From assembly GCF_947495455.1 (NCBI RefSeq), contig NZ_CANLZC010000062.1, positions 1-34,294 on the forward strand: a stretch of DNA of 34,294 bases, read 5' to 3'. The notes beneath the pieces were generated by a model, which was not told the DNA's origin, did not search any database, and saw only the letters and a list, made by a program, of their open reading frames with translations. Shown in pieces: positions 1 to 8,015 of this stretch. How positions within the stretch are numbered: the stretch's first letter is position 1; every line of letters begins with the position of its first letter. This stretch comes from an uncultured Shewanella sp. (lineage in GTDB: Bacteria > Pseudomonadota > Gammaproteobacteria > Enterobacterales > Shewanellaceae). Position numbers and translations under genes: made by a program.

Positions 1-112
1 AAAGTTCCCAAATAAAATCAACTTCCTGGGAATCACCTGTGAGTAAAAAAACTGGGGATTCATCAGTCACGGGTATACAACCTAAAAGGTAAGCGAAGGG
101 CTTGACTGACTT
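1..112 (-). CDS. possible partial reading frame running off the left edge
   Basis: A minus-strand frame is open from a stop at about 113-115 to the window edge. From a GTG at 68-70 it reads MTDESPVFLLTGDSQEVDFI and continues, which has protein-like composition, and an AGG lies about 10 nt before the GTG. I recognise no family, and 23 codons prove little. If real, it would be a gene divergent from the capsule operon. It could equally be a chance frame or the remains of a broken gene. Confidence 0.2.
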
Positions 113-668
113 TCAGAGAATGAAGATTAAAAATGTAAGAGATAAGCCATTAATAAACTGTGAATTACCACTCAAAACATTCACAAGCCAATCACAAAAA
201 ACATTAAACACTTTATAAACAAATACTTACAAATAAACTTATTGAAAAAGCAACCCGCACTTGAGTATTCCATGAGTCAACACAATGTTGACACAAACAA
301 GAAGGAAATTTATTCTATCCGCTCTGAAAGTCATGCTTAAATTGGCAAAAAAATAAGCCATTTAGCTTCTATATCAGCACCAACAAAAAAACGGACAAGA
401 AGTAAAAATAAGGACATTGAGTTGGTCGCCTAGCCTCCCATCTCGATTACATCATTAACGCATTCAGTGGATACAGCTCAGCCTCAATAAAGCGCTGACC
501 TGCCCTGCTGCGCCTTGATTTATTCCACTTTTATTTTCGTACAAATCATGACATCGGCATTCAAAGAGCCATAACTTTGTGCGGTAGCTATACCTGTAGA
601 AAATGTGCCTATAGCAAAATCAAAGGACCCATACAGAGCCACACAAAACCTTAAAGCGACACACAAAC
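113..668. other. long leader/intergenic region before cluster A
   Basis: I find no convincing gene here. It holds the ops-like element at 579-591, and the repeat array starts at its right end. Promoters cannot be placed with confidence; transcription must start upstream of about 579 if the ops element is used. A long untranslated leader containing ops is typical of RfaH-controlled surface polysaccharide operons. Confidence 0.5.
579..591 (+). promoter_or_regulatory. ops-like element (RfaH recruitment site), cluster A
   Basis: The sequence GTGCGGTAGCTAT contains GCGGTAGC, matching the ops core GGCGGTAG except for the first G. The same 13 nt recur at 17957-17969 in the leader of cluster B. In enterobacteria, ops in the non-template strand pauses RNA polymerase and recruits the NusG paralogue RfaH for antitermination of long polysaccharide operons. 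It lies about 530 bp before kpsM. Identification rests on motif match, position and recurrence; RfaH itself is not in the window. Confidence 0.7.
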
Positions 669-1118
669 ATTAAAACTGAAACACAATACCGAAATATATA
701 GAGAACGAGTACATCAAGCTCATTCAAACTTATATTCAAAATCATCAAGGATTGAAACTGAAGCACGATATTCGTCTGCATTCACACTTATTTATCAAAC
801 TCATTCAAACTTATATTCAAACTTATTCAAAATCATCAAGGATTGAAAGCTGAAGCACGATATTCGTCTGCATTCACACACTTATTTATCAAACTCATTC
901 AAACTTATATTCAAACTTATATTCAAACTTATATTCAAACTTATTCAAAATCATCAAGGATTGAAAGCTGAAGCACGATATTCGTCTGCATTCACACTTA
1001 TTTATCAAACTCATTCAAACTCATTCAAACTCATTCAAACTTATATTCAAACTTATATTCAAACTTATATTCAAACTTATTCAAAACTTATTCAAAACTT
1101 ATTCAAAATCATCAAGGA
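669..1118 (+). repeat. nested tandem-repeat array abutting kpsM (copy 1)
   Basis: There are four macro-copies of a unit containing ATCATCAAGGATTGAAA, GAAGCACGATATTCGTCTGC and a run of short ATTCAAAC units. Copies are spaced about 82, 91, 118 and 158 bp, growing towards kpsM; the first is degenerate. Inside them are slippage-type subunits of 12 bp (ATTCAAACTTAT), 10 bp (ATTCAAACTC) and 11 bp (TTCAAAACTTA). The AAGGA ribosome-binding core of kpsM (1114-1118) is the last copy of a repeated element; the others are at 747, 838 and 956. From 972 to 1118 all three forward frames lack stop codons. It could tune expression of kpsM or simply be a slippage-prone tract. Confidence 0.9.
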
Positions 1119-1124
1119 TCGAAA

Positions 1125-1916
1125 TTGGACGTCATTCGCCCTCAACGCAATAGCTGGCAAATTACCAAAGATGTGATTTTTGCTTTGTTAATGCGGGAAA
1201 TAAAAACTCGCTTTGGCAGCAATCGACTGGGCTATTTTTGGGCCATTGCCGAGCCTGTAGGACAAGTTGCCATTTTAGGCCTCATCTTTTCCTTAATAGG
1301 CCGCAATAGTGTCGCCGATATTCCCGTTGCTCTGTTTCTTTTTACGGGGATCTTACCTTTTAAACTCTTTGGAAAACTGCTCACTCAACTAAGCGCCGCC
1401 ATCGAAGCGAACAAAGGACTATTAAGCTATCGCCAAGTCACAGCAATGGATCCTATTATCACGCGGATCATCATAGAGCTGATGACCTTTTTGGTTGTTT
1501 ATTGCCTTATCTTTTGTGTGATGGCTTGGCTGGGATTTGATGCTAGGCCCAATAACTTACTGGGCGTGCTAAGCGCCAGCCTGCTGCTGATAATTTTTAC
1601 GATTGGATTAGGCTTATTGCTTTGCACCGCTGTCAGCTATTGGCCAGACAGTAAAAAACTCATCCAGTTGATCACTCGGCCACTCTTTTTTGTTTCGGGC
1701 ATTTTTTTCTGCGCCGTCATGATCCCAGCGCAATATTGGTATTTGTTTGACTGGAATCCCATTTTTCATGCCATTGAGCTCAGCAGAGCCTGCTTTTTTT
1801 ATGCTTATGATTCACCCGTAGGCAGTTGGGCTTATTTAAGTTTAAGTGCCTTACTGAGCTTTAGTAGCGGCTTAGCCACTTTTCATTTATTTCGCCAAAG
1901 GTTTATCGGCTCATGA
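1125..1916 (+). CDS. kpsM: capsule exporter ABC permease KpsM, copy 1
   Basis: This is the inner-membrane permease of the capsule ABC transporter, pairing with KpsT to move lipid-linked polysaccharide out of the cytoplasm. It has 263 residues, normal for KpsM, with an N-terminal REIKTRFGSNRLGYFWAI segment typical of ABC-2 polysaccharide permeases and about six hydrophobic spans. I chose the TTG at 1125 because AAGGA lies 6 nt upstream and the next in-frame ATG would remove the conserved N-terminus. The stop overlaps kpsT by 4 nt (ATGA). The ribosome-binding site is the end of the repeat array. A close paralogue lies at 25351-26172; the two are highly alike after the first 20 or so residues. 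Confidence 0.95.
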   Translation: MDVIRPQRNSWQITKDVIFALLMREIKTRFGSNRLGYFWAIAEPVGQVAILGLIFSLIGRNSVADIPVALFLFTGILPFKLFGKLLTQLSAAIEANKGLLSYRQVTAMDPIITRIIIELMTFLVVYCLIFCVMAWLGFDARPNNLLGVLSASLLLIIFTIGLGLLLCTAVSYWPDSKKLIQLITRPLFFVSGIFFCAVMIPAQYWYLFDWNPIFHAIELSRACFFYAYDSPVGSWAYLSLSALLSFSSGLATFHLFRQRFIGS

Positions 1917-2578
1917 TTTATTTTGACAATATCACTAAATCTTACGCCACTAAGCAAGGACGCCATTACGTTTTTAACAATGTCAGTCTCGACTTACCGA
2001 CCCATAAAAATATTGCCGTGCTGGGCCCCAATGGCGTGGGCAAGTCCACACTCATTCGTATGATGGGCGGCGCCGACAACCCTACTAAAGGGCATATTCA
2101 TTCACCGCTCAATATTTCCTGGCCGTTAGGCTTACAAGGTGGCCTGCAAGGCTCCATGAGTGCACGTGAAAATGTGCGTTTTGTCGCAAGAATACACGGC
2201 TATAAACACACATTACCCATAGAGCAAAGCGTGCAAGATTTTGCAGAAATTGGCGCGTTTTTTGATGAGCCCGTTAAAAACTACTCCAGCGGCATGCGGT
2301 CACGCATCACCTTTGGACTGACCATGGCCTTTGATTTTGACTTTGATGTCTTGCTCATCGATGAGCTTGGTGCCGTTGGTGACGCGAACTTTAGACGAAA
2401 AAGTGAAGCCATACTCAAAGAAAAATTCAACCAAACTCGACTCATTATGGTGAGCCACTCATTAACCGAACTCAAACGTCATTGTCAGGCGGGTCTGCTC
2501 ATAAAGCAGCAAAGCTTGTTGTATTTCGACACACTGGATGATGCCATCAATGAATACCAGAAAACGTATATAAGTTAA
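1913..2578 (+). CDS. kpsT: capsule exporter ATPase KpsT, copy 1
   Basis: This is the cytoplasmic ATPase that powers KpsM. Walker A is GPNGVGKST (residues 38-46), the signature is SSGMRSR (125-131), Walker B is LLIDE (147-151) and the H-loop is H182. The 221-residue length is usual for KpsT. There is a 4-nt translational overlap with kpsM and a 5-nt gap to kpsE. All catalytic motifs are intact, so it looks functional. Its paralogue at 26169-26834 has the same length and motifs. Confidence 0.97.
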   Translation: MIYFDNITKSYATKQGRHYVFNNVSLDLPTHKNIAVLGPNGVGKSTLIRMMGGADNPTKGHIHSPLNISWPLGLQGGLQGSMSARENVRFVARIHGYKHTLPIEQSVQDFAEIGAFFDEPVKNYSSGMRSRITFGLTMAFDFDFDVLLIDELGAVGDANFRRKSEAILKEKFNQTRLIMVSHSLTELKRHCQAGLLIKQQSLLYFDTLDDAINEYQKTYIS

Positions 2579-2583
2579 CCATT

Positions 2584-3810
2584 ATGCCCATGACTTTTAA
2601 CAAAATGACTTTTCAAAAAAAAGGACAACCACTGAGTCAAGTGGAACGAAAAATACGCAAGTTACGCCGAAATCCCAAATTATTTCTCGCAGACTCTAAA
2701 GCCTATATACACACAAGAAAAACCTTATACCAAACATGGGCCAAGTTAGGATCATTTGCACTAGTGATCGCCGCCTCCTTACTCATAGTGGTTTACTTTA
2801 GCGTTATCGCCTCGCCCAGATATGTGAGCCAAGCACAATTTGTCGTTAAGCAAGCGGATCAGAGCCCAGTGCCTCTTATGGGGCTGGCCGCCATCACAGG
2901 TAACTCTCCCACTATGCGTGATGCGCTTATTTTACAAGAATACATTCGCTCACCTGAAATGGCGCTGGCATTAAATACACAAGTAAAACTCAAACAACAT
3001 TATCAAGCCCACACTTGGGACATCATCAGCCGCTTATCAAGCACCAGCAGTCAAGAAGAGTACATCGCTTATTACCAAAAACACATTCACGTTAGCTATG
3101 ATGAAATGTCAGAGATTTTAACCGTTGAAGTGCAGGCTTTTACACCTGAGTTTGCCCTAACAACGACCCAAGCGCTCCTTAAGATCAGCAAGGCATTTAT
3201 CAATCAGCTGGGCGAGAGCATGGCCAAGCAACAACTCGAATATGCAAAAAAGGAAGTCAATCGCGCCTATGACGAATTAAAACAACAAGAAGTTAAATTG
3301 ATTGCTTTTCAGGATGAATTTAGCTTATTTAATCCCGAGCGACAAAGCGCGGCCTTACTGGAAGCCATCAACCAACTCGAGTCGCAAATCATTGCCAAGC
3401 AAGCCGAATTTAAGTCCTTAAATGCTTATATGCAAAATGATGCCAGCGAAATCATTGCCAAGCAATTTCAAATCGATGCACTCAAACTGCAATTAGCACA
3501 AGAAAAACAAAAGCTCACACAAGAAGATAAACCCTCATTAAATAAAGTGAACTTACGTTTTAAAGACATTGAACTCAATACTAAACTGGCATCGGATCTG
3601 TACCAATCATCGCTCATCACCCTTGAACAAATGAGAGGTGACGCCTTTAAGCAATTAAAGCATTTATTAATGGTTGAGTCCCCCAGAATCGCCCAAGACA
3701 ACCAGTACCCCAAACGCCTTTATAACATTATGACTTGGTTTGTCGTTCTCCTTTTACTGTATTTAGTCGGCCGTTTAATTATTGCCATTATCAAGGAACA
3801 TCGCGAATGA
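2584..3810 (+). CDS. kpsE: capsule export inner-membrane/periplasmic protein KpsE, copy 1
   Basis: This is the polysaccharide co-polymerase-like adaptor linking KpsMT to the outer-membrane KpsD. It has 408 residues: a cytoplasmic N-terminus, a TM segment at about 58-78, a periplasmic domain with Gln/Lys/Glu-rich coiled coil (about 210-345) and a second TM at about 380-403. The N-terminal tail holds the basic motif RKIRKLRRNPKLFLADSK (22-39), which recurs at the C-termini of glycosyltransferases in this locus. It starts at ATG 2584, with ATG 2590 an alternative. The stop overlaps the chosen kpsD start. Confidence 0.95.
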   Translation: MPMTFNKMTFQKKGQPLSQVERKIRKLRRNPKLFLADSKAYIHTRKTLYQTWAKLGSFALVIAASLLIVVYFSVIASPRYVSQAQFVVKQADQSPVPLMGLAAITGNSPTMRDALILQEYIRSPEMALALNTQVKLKQHYQAHTWDIISRLSSTSSQEEYIAYYQKHIHVSYDEMSEILTVEVQAFTPEFALTTTQALLKISKAFINQLGESMAKQQLEYAKKEVNRAYDELKQQEVKLIAFQDEFSLFNPERQSAALLEAINQLESQIIAKQAEFKSLNAYMQNDASEIIAKQFQIDALKLQLAQEKQKLTQEDKPSLNKVNLRFKDIELNTKLASDLYQSSLITLEQMRGDAFKQLKHLLMVESPRIAQDNQYPKRLYNIMTWFVVLLLLYLVGRLIIAIIKEHRE

Positions 3811-5549
3811 ATGCCCTCTTACGCACATTAACCCGTATGCTCTGTTTATTTATTGCCTGTACTCAAGGCGTGTCAGCCAGCTTACAGCAAGATCCTACCA
3901 CTGAGATCACCCCTAGTATTAGCGACACTCACGCCACTCAAAGATATGGCAGTTGGTTATTTGAAGGGGGATTTAGTGAAACGGCCTTCTCCGCCATTAA
4001 TCCCCATTATGTCATCACTCAAGGGGATAAACTGCTTATTCAGATCTGGGGCGCTATCGATTACCAAGCCGAGATCAGTGTCGATCCCCAAGGCAATATT
4101 TTCATTCCAAAAGTGGGCCCCATTAAAGTGCTTGGGATCACTAATAGTCACTTAAATCAAGTGATTTTAAACAGTGTTAAACGTGTCTATAAAGCCAATG
4201 TCGAAGTCTATGTGTCACTCATGTCCAGTCAAGAGGTCAAAGTCTTCCTCGCAGGCATGGTGGTCAAACCTGGACTCTATCCCGGTCAAAGCGCCGATAG
4301 CGTGCTGCGTTTTATCGATCAAGCTGGCGGTATTCGCCAAGATATCGGCAGTTATCGCAATATTCAAGTGAAACGGAATAATCAAAGCTTAGCGCAGGTC
4401 GACTTATACCAATTTTTGCAACAAGGCCAGATGCCATCCCTGCAATTTCAAGACGGTGATGTGATCTTTATCGGCCCCAAACAAGGAGAAGTGACCCTAG
4501 AAGGTGAAATTGGTTTTCATGGACAATATGAACTCAATCGCCATTCCTCCCTGGAAAGTATTTTACAGGCCGTGGTCATTGACGAGCGGGCCACTCATAT
4601 TACAGTGATTGAAGCCGAACAAGAGGCATCAGCCGCTCACCCATCGACTGAATCAACTAGAGTAACGGCGAATACAGCTGCAAATGCAAAAGCTAAAACA
4701 GCAGAGACACAAAGCAGCCCATCGCCTTTATTCAGCAATACCAATCGTGCGGTGAATGCCAAGCAATATACCCTAGCTCAGGCGGCCAATGTAAAAGTTA
4801 ATCCCGGCGCCTTGATTAAAATAAGCTCTCAACTCAGAGCCCAAACCATCAGCGTCGATGTGATTGGCGAACATAATTCTGCTCAAGAGACAGTACTTCC
4901 TTGGGGAGCGAGCCTGAAAGATTTACTGGACAAGACCCAATTTACGGCGCTATCTAATCAAGCTGCAGTGCAACTTTACCGCCCTTCTGTGGCCAAAAGA
5001 CAATATGACATGCTGCAAGCCTCATTGTCTTCCCTTGAGCAAAGCGTACTCACTAAACGCTCCGATACCAAAGAAGCCGCAGAGCTACGAGCCGCCGAAG
5101 CAAAAATTATTTTGCAATGGATAGACAAGGCCCGCCAAGTCACCCCTAAAGGCCAAGTCTTGTTAAATGATAGTCAAGATCTCAGTCAAATCATTTTACA
5201 GCAAGGGGATCGCGTCGTGATCCCAGCCAAACGTCACTTAGTGATCATTCATGGTGAAGTCATGTTTCCCACGGCCATCGCCTATAACCCTAAATTGGAT
5301 ATAGAAGCTTTCATTAACAAAGCGGGCGGCAGCCATCGAGATCTTGATGACATGAACGTGCTCATCATGAAACCCAATGGCAGCTTTATTACCGTCAATG
5401 ATGATCTTGATGACAGCAGCCTCATCGGCCCAGGGGATGAAATTTTTGTGTTATCTAAGCCCGATGAAAAAAGCTTTCAATTTGCCAAAGACATCACTCA
5501 AATTATTTTTCAAATAGCCATGTCGGCCGCAGTGGTATTGGCGATATAA
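3807..5549 (+). CDS. kpsD: capsule export outer-membrane/periplasmic protein KpsD, copy 1
   Basis: This is a Wza-family polysaccharide export protein, the outer-membrane end of the exporter. I start it at ATG 3807, which overlaps the kpsE stop as ATGA and gives a signal peptide (MNALLRTLTRMLCLFIACTQ, then probable cleavage after GVSA); an upstream in-frame start at 3735 would place non-signal sequence in front. It has 580 residues. The export domain contains DPQGNIFIPKVGPIKVLG, followed by SLBB-like segments and a hydrophobic C-terminus. Against copy 2 it carries an extra Ala/Thr/Ser-rich linker of about 24 residues near residues 270-315. The FIAC cysteine is a poor lipobox, so signal peptidase I cleavage is more likely. 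Confidence 0.93.
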   Translation: MNALLRTLTRMLCLFIACTQGVSASLQQDPTTEITPSISDTHATQRYGSWLFEGGFSETAFSAINPHYVITQGDKLLIQIWGAIDYQAEISVDPQGNIFIPKVGPIKVLGITNSHLNQVILNSVKRVYKANVEVYVSLMSSQEVKVFLAGMVVKPGLYPGQSADSVLRFIDQAGGIRQDIGSYRNIQVKRNNQSLAQVDLYQFLQQGQMPSLQFQDGDVIFIGPKQGEVTLEGEIGFHGQYELNRHSSLESILQAVVIDERATHITVIEAEQEASAAHPSTESTRVTANTAANAKAKTAETQSSPSPLFSNTNRAVNAKQYTLAQAANVKVNPGALIKISSQLRAQTISVDVIGEHNSAQETVLPWGASLKDLLDKTQFTALSNQAAVQLYRPSVAKRQYDMLQASLSSLEQSVLTKRSDTKEAAELRAAEAKIILQWIDKARQVTPKGQVLLNDSQDLSQIILQQGDRVVIPAKRHLVIIHGEVMFPTAIAYNPKLDIEAFINKAGGSHRDLDDMNVLIMKPNGSFITVNDDLDDSSLIGPGDEIFVLSKPDEKSFQFAKDITQIIFQIAMSAAVVLAI

Positions 5550-5550
5550 G

Positions 5551-6684
5551 ATGAAAATGAATTTTGAATTATTACCAGAACATGCTTATAAAGTGAAAGT
5601 ATACTTTCACTCAAATTTGATAAATAAAACTAGGATTGAATTTTATGAAGACAACTATCTTATAGCAAAAAAAGATGCTCATAACACTAAAAACACTTCA
5701 TTTGTTTTTTACACTAAACACAGTGGAAATATAGAAGTAGATAATAAACATATATCACAACTTGAGTTCATTAAGTTAGGAAAAACATTAGATATAAAGC
5801 ATCATAATGATAATCCAGATGGAATATACGCGGCATTGGTTACAATCCCATCTAGAAAACGCTCATGTGAGCAAACAATTGATAGCTTAATTAATCAAGT
5901 TGATAAATTATTCCTTTGTTTTAATGGTTATAAGGAAATACCATCCTTTATAAATAAATATGACCATAGAAAAATTGAATACATGTTGGATTCTACCGGT
6001 TACTATGCTGCAGCAGCTAAACTATATTGGAGTGCTCAAGTAAAAGGATATTACTTTACTTGTGATGATGATATAATTTACCCAAAAGATTACATTAAAA
6101 AAAGTGTTAACAAGCTAAAACATTATAATAATAAAGCTGTTATTTCATATCATGGGAATAATTACAAATGGTTTTCAACTGATATTCGTACTGACAGAAA
6201 AGAATTTTACAAGTTTCCACAAGAGCAAATTATAGATAAAAAGGTACATGTTATTGGAACTGGAGTATGTGCATTTCACAGCTCATTAATTGATGGTTAT
6301 TCCGCTTTTTCACAATGTTTAAGATACCCACGTTCAATTGACTTAGCATTTAGTATATTCTTAAGAAAAAATAAAATAAAAAAAATTGTTCTACAAAGAG
6401 AACATGAATGGTTAAAAGCAAATTATTTAGTTCAACACGGACTGCATGAACAGAAACAATTAAATGAAAATTTAAGATGTAGTGTTAACAATCTACTTTT
6501 CAACGCTAATCCATGGGTTGAAAATAAAATTTTACGCTATATACAACTACCAGCCTATCAATTAATAAAAGCATTATTAAAAACAATAAATAAAAATAGA
6601 AAACTAAAAAAACTAATTAACAATCCATTGAATTTCTTTGCAGATTCAAAAATAATATCAATATTTAAAAAGGAATTAAAATGA
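5551..6684 (+). CDS. GT-A type glycosyltransferase (capsule chain assembly)
   Basis: This is a predicted cytoplasmic glycosyltransferase of 377 residues. After an N-terminal beta-rich part of about 90 residues, a GT-A-like domain begins at ALVTIPSRKR; the metal/nucleotide-binding acidic triplet D172-D173-D174 sits in YFTCDDDIIYPKDYI. The C-terminus carries RKLKKLINNPLNFFADSK, the same basic motif as in KpsE. Donor and acceptor cannot be read from sequence. It is the first gene of a visibly AT-rich block that begins immediately after kpsD, suggesting serotype-specific acquired DNA. It overlaps the next gene by 4 nt. Confidence 0.8.
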   Translation: MKMNFELLPEHAYKVKVYFHSNLINKTRIEFYEDNYLIAKKDAHNTKNTSFVFYTKHSGNIEVDNKHISQLEFIKLGKTLDIKHHNDNPDGIYAALVTIPSRKRSCEQTIDSLINQVDKLFLCFNGYKEIPSFINKYDHRKIEYMLDSTGYYAAAAKLYWSAQVKGYYFTCDDDIIYPKDYIKKSVNKLKHYNNKAVISYHGNNYKWFSTDIRTDRKEFYKFPQEQIIDKKVHVIGTGVCAFHSSLIDGYSAFSQCLRYPRSIDLAFSIFLRKNKIKKIVLQREHEWLKANYLVQHGLHEQKQLNENLRCSVNNLLFNANPWVENKILRYIQLPAYQLIKALLKTINKNRKLKKLINNPLNFFADSKIISIFKKELK

Positions 6685-7961
6685 TGTATAACATTAACAA
6701 TTTAAAGATATGTATTATTGGTCTTGGCTATGTAGGATTACCTTTAGCACTAGAATTTGGTAAGAAATATCATACTATAGGGTTTGATATAAACAAAACA
6801 CGTATAGAACAATTAAAAGATAACATTGATATTACCAAGGAAACCGACCAACAAGATTTTATTGATTCTAAAAACATTACATTTTCTAGTAATAAAAACG
6901 AAATCACAGAAGCAAACTTCTACATTGTGACCGTACCAACACCTGTTGATGAGCATAATATTCCAGATATTAGTATTGTTCGCAAAGCTAGCGAATTAGT
7001 TGGTAGCGTCCTCAATAAAAATGATATTGTAGTTTTTGAGTCAACTGTATACCCTGGAGCAACAGAAGAAGTCAGCGTACCTGCATTAGAGCAAGAATCA
7101 AACCTAATTTTTAATAAAGATTTTCATGTTGGTTACAGTCCAGAGCGTATCAACCCTGGCGACAAAAAAAATAGACTCCCCACAATAATTAAAATAACAT
7201 CAGGTTCAACTCCTGAGACTGCAGACTATATTGATAAAGTATATCAAGAGATCATTATAGCTGGCACTCATAAGGCCCCTTCAATTAAAGTAGCAGAAGC
7301 TGCAAAAGTAATTGAAAATACGCAAAGAGATGTCAGTATTGCACTCATTAATGAACTAAGTATGATTTTCGATCGTCTAGACATAAATACAAAAGAAGTT
7401 ATTGAAGCTGCCAGTACCAAATGGAATTTTCAAAAACTGTTACCGGGTTTAGTTGGTGGCCATTGTATTGGAGTGGATCCTTATTACCTTGCCCATAAAG
7501 CAGAAAGTTTAGGTTTATATCCAGATCTAATTCTCACGTCCAGACGCTTAAATGAAAATATGGTAAGCTTCGTTTCTAATAAGTTAACAAAAGCCATGAA
7601 TAATAAAAAAATTCATGTTGTTGACTCAGACATATTAATTCTTGGTTTCACTTTCAAAGAAAACTGCCCTGATATACGTAATACTCAGGTTGTTAAACTT
7701 TACAAAGAAATAAAGCATCACAATGCCAATGTAGATATTTATGATCCAGAAGCTTGTACCGATGAAATACTCCGCGAGTATAATATTAATGCTCTTTCAA
7801 GCTTTCCAAATAAAAAATATGATGCTGTCATTGTTGCGGTAGCTCATGATGAATTCAAAAACTACTCTCACGAAAAGTTAACCTTAGTTAAAAAGGAAAA
7901 TAGTATAATTATGGATTTAAAAGGTTGCATTATTAAAGATATTGTTGATTGTTATTTGTAA
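6681..7961 (+). CDS. tviB: UDP-N-acetylhexosamine 6-dehydrogenase, TviB/WbpO type
   Basis: This NAD-dependent enzyme oxidises UDP-GlcNAc (or UDP-GalNAc) twice at C6 to the uronic acid sugar nucleotide. The Rossmann motif is GLGYVGLP (14-21), the catalytic cysteine is C262 in GGHCIGVDPYY, and the C-terminal UDP-binding domain contains LGFTFKENCPDIRNT. It resembles Salmonella Typhi TviB closely, including YSPERINPGDKK and KVIENTQRD. At 426 residues it is full length. GlcNAc versus GalNAc preference cannot be decided by eye. Like its neighbours it is AT-rich. It differs clearly from WecC at 18248, so the locus encodes two different HexNAcA pathways. Confidence 0.92.
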   Translation: MMYNINNLKICIIGLGYVGLPLALEFGKKYHTIGFDINKTRIEQLKDNIDITKETDQQDFIDSKNITFSSNKNEITEANFYIVTVPTPVDEHNIPDISIVRKASELVGSVLNKNDIVVFESTVYPGATEEVSVPALEQESNLIFNKDFHVGYSPERINPGDKKNRLPTIIKITSGSTPETADYIDKVYQEIIIAGTHKAPSIKVAEAAKVIENTQRDVSIALINELSMIFDRLDINTKEVIEAASTKWNFQKLLPGLVGGHCIGVDPYYLAHKAESLGLYPDLILTSRRLNENMVSFVSNKLTKAMNNKKIHVVDSDILILGFTFKENCPDIRNTQVVKLYKEIKHHNANVDIYDPEACTDEILREYNINALSSFPNKKYDAVIVAVAHDEFKNYSHEKLTLVKKENSIIMDLKGCIIKDIVDCYL

Positions 7962-8015
7962 TAAGGTTTCCTTATAAAAGATATTACAGAACATCACTTA
8001 AAATAAGGTTAATCA

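Noticed and set aside
961..1176. 71-codon frame from a TTG in the kpsM array as a real gene
   Set aside because: It is repeat-derived, AAGGA abuts the TTG with no spacing, and it overlaps kpsM out of frame. It is kept only as part of a regulatory hypothesis.
3735..3806. Longer kpsD start at 3735
   Set aside because: It would lie inside kpsE and put a hydrophilic stretch before the signal peptide; ATG 3807 gives the ATGA overlap also seen in copy 2.
3807..3870. KpsD (copy 1) as a lipoprotein because of the Cys in FIACT
   Set aside because: Phe at -3 and Ile at -2 make a poor lipobox, copy 2 has no Cys at all, and a signal peptidase I site (GVSA) follows.
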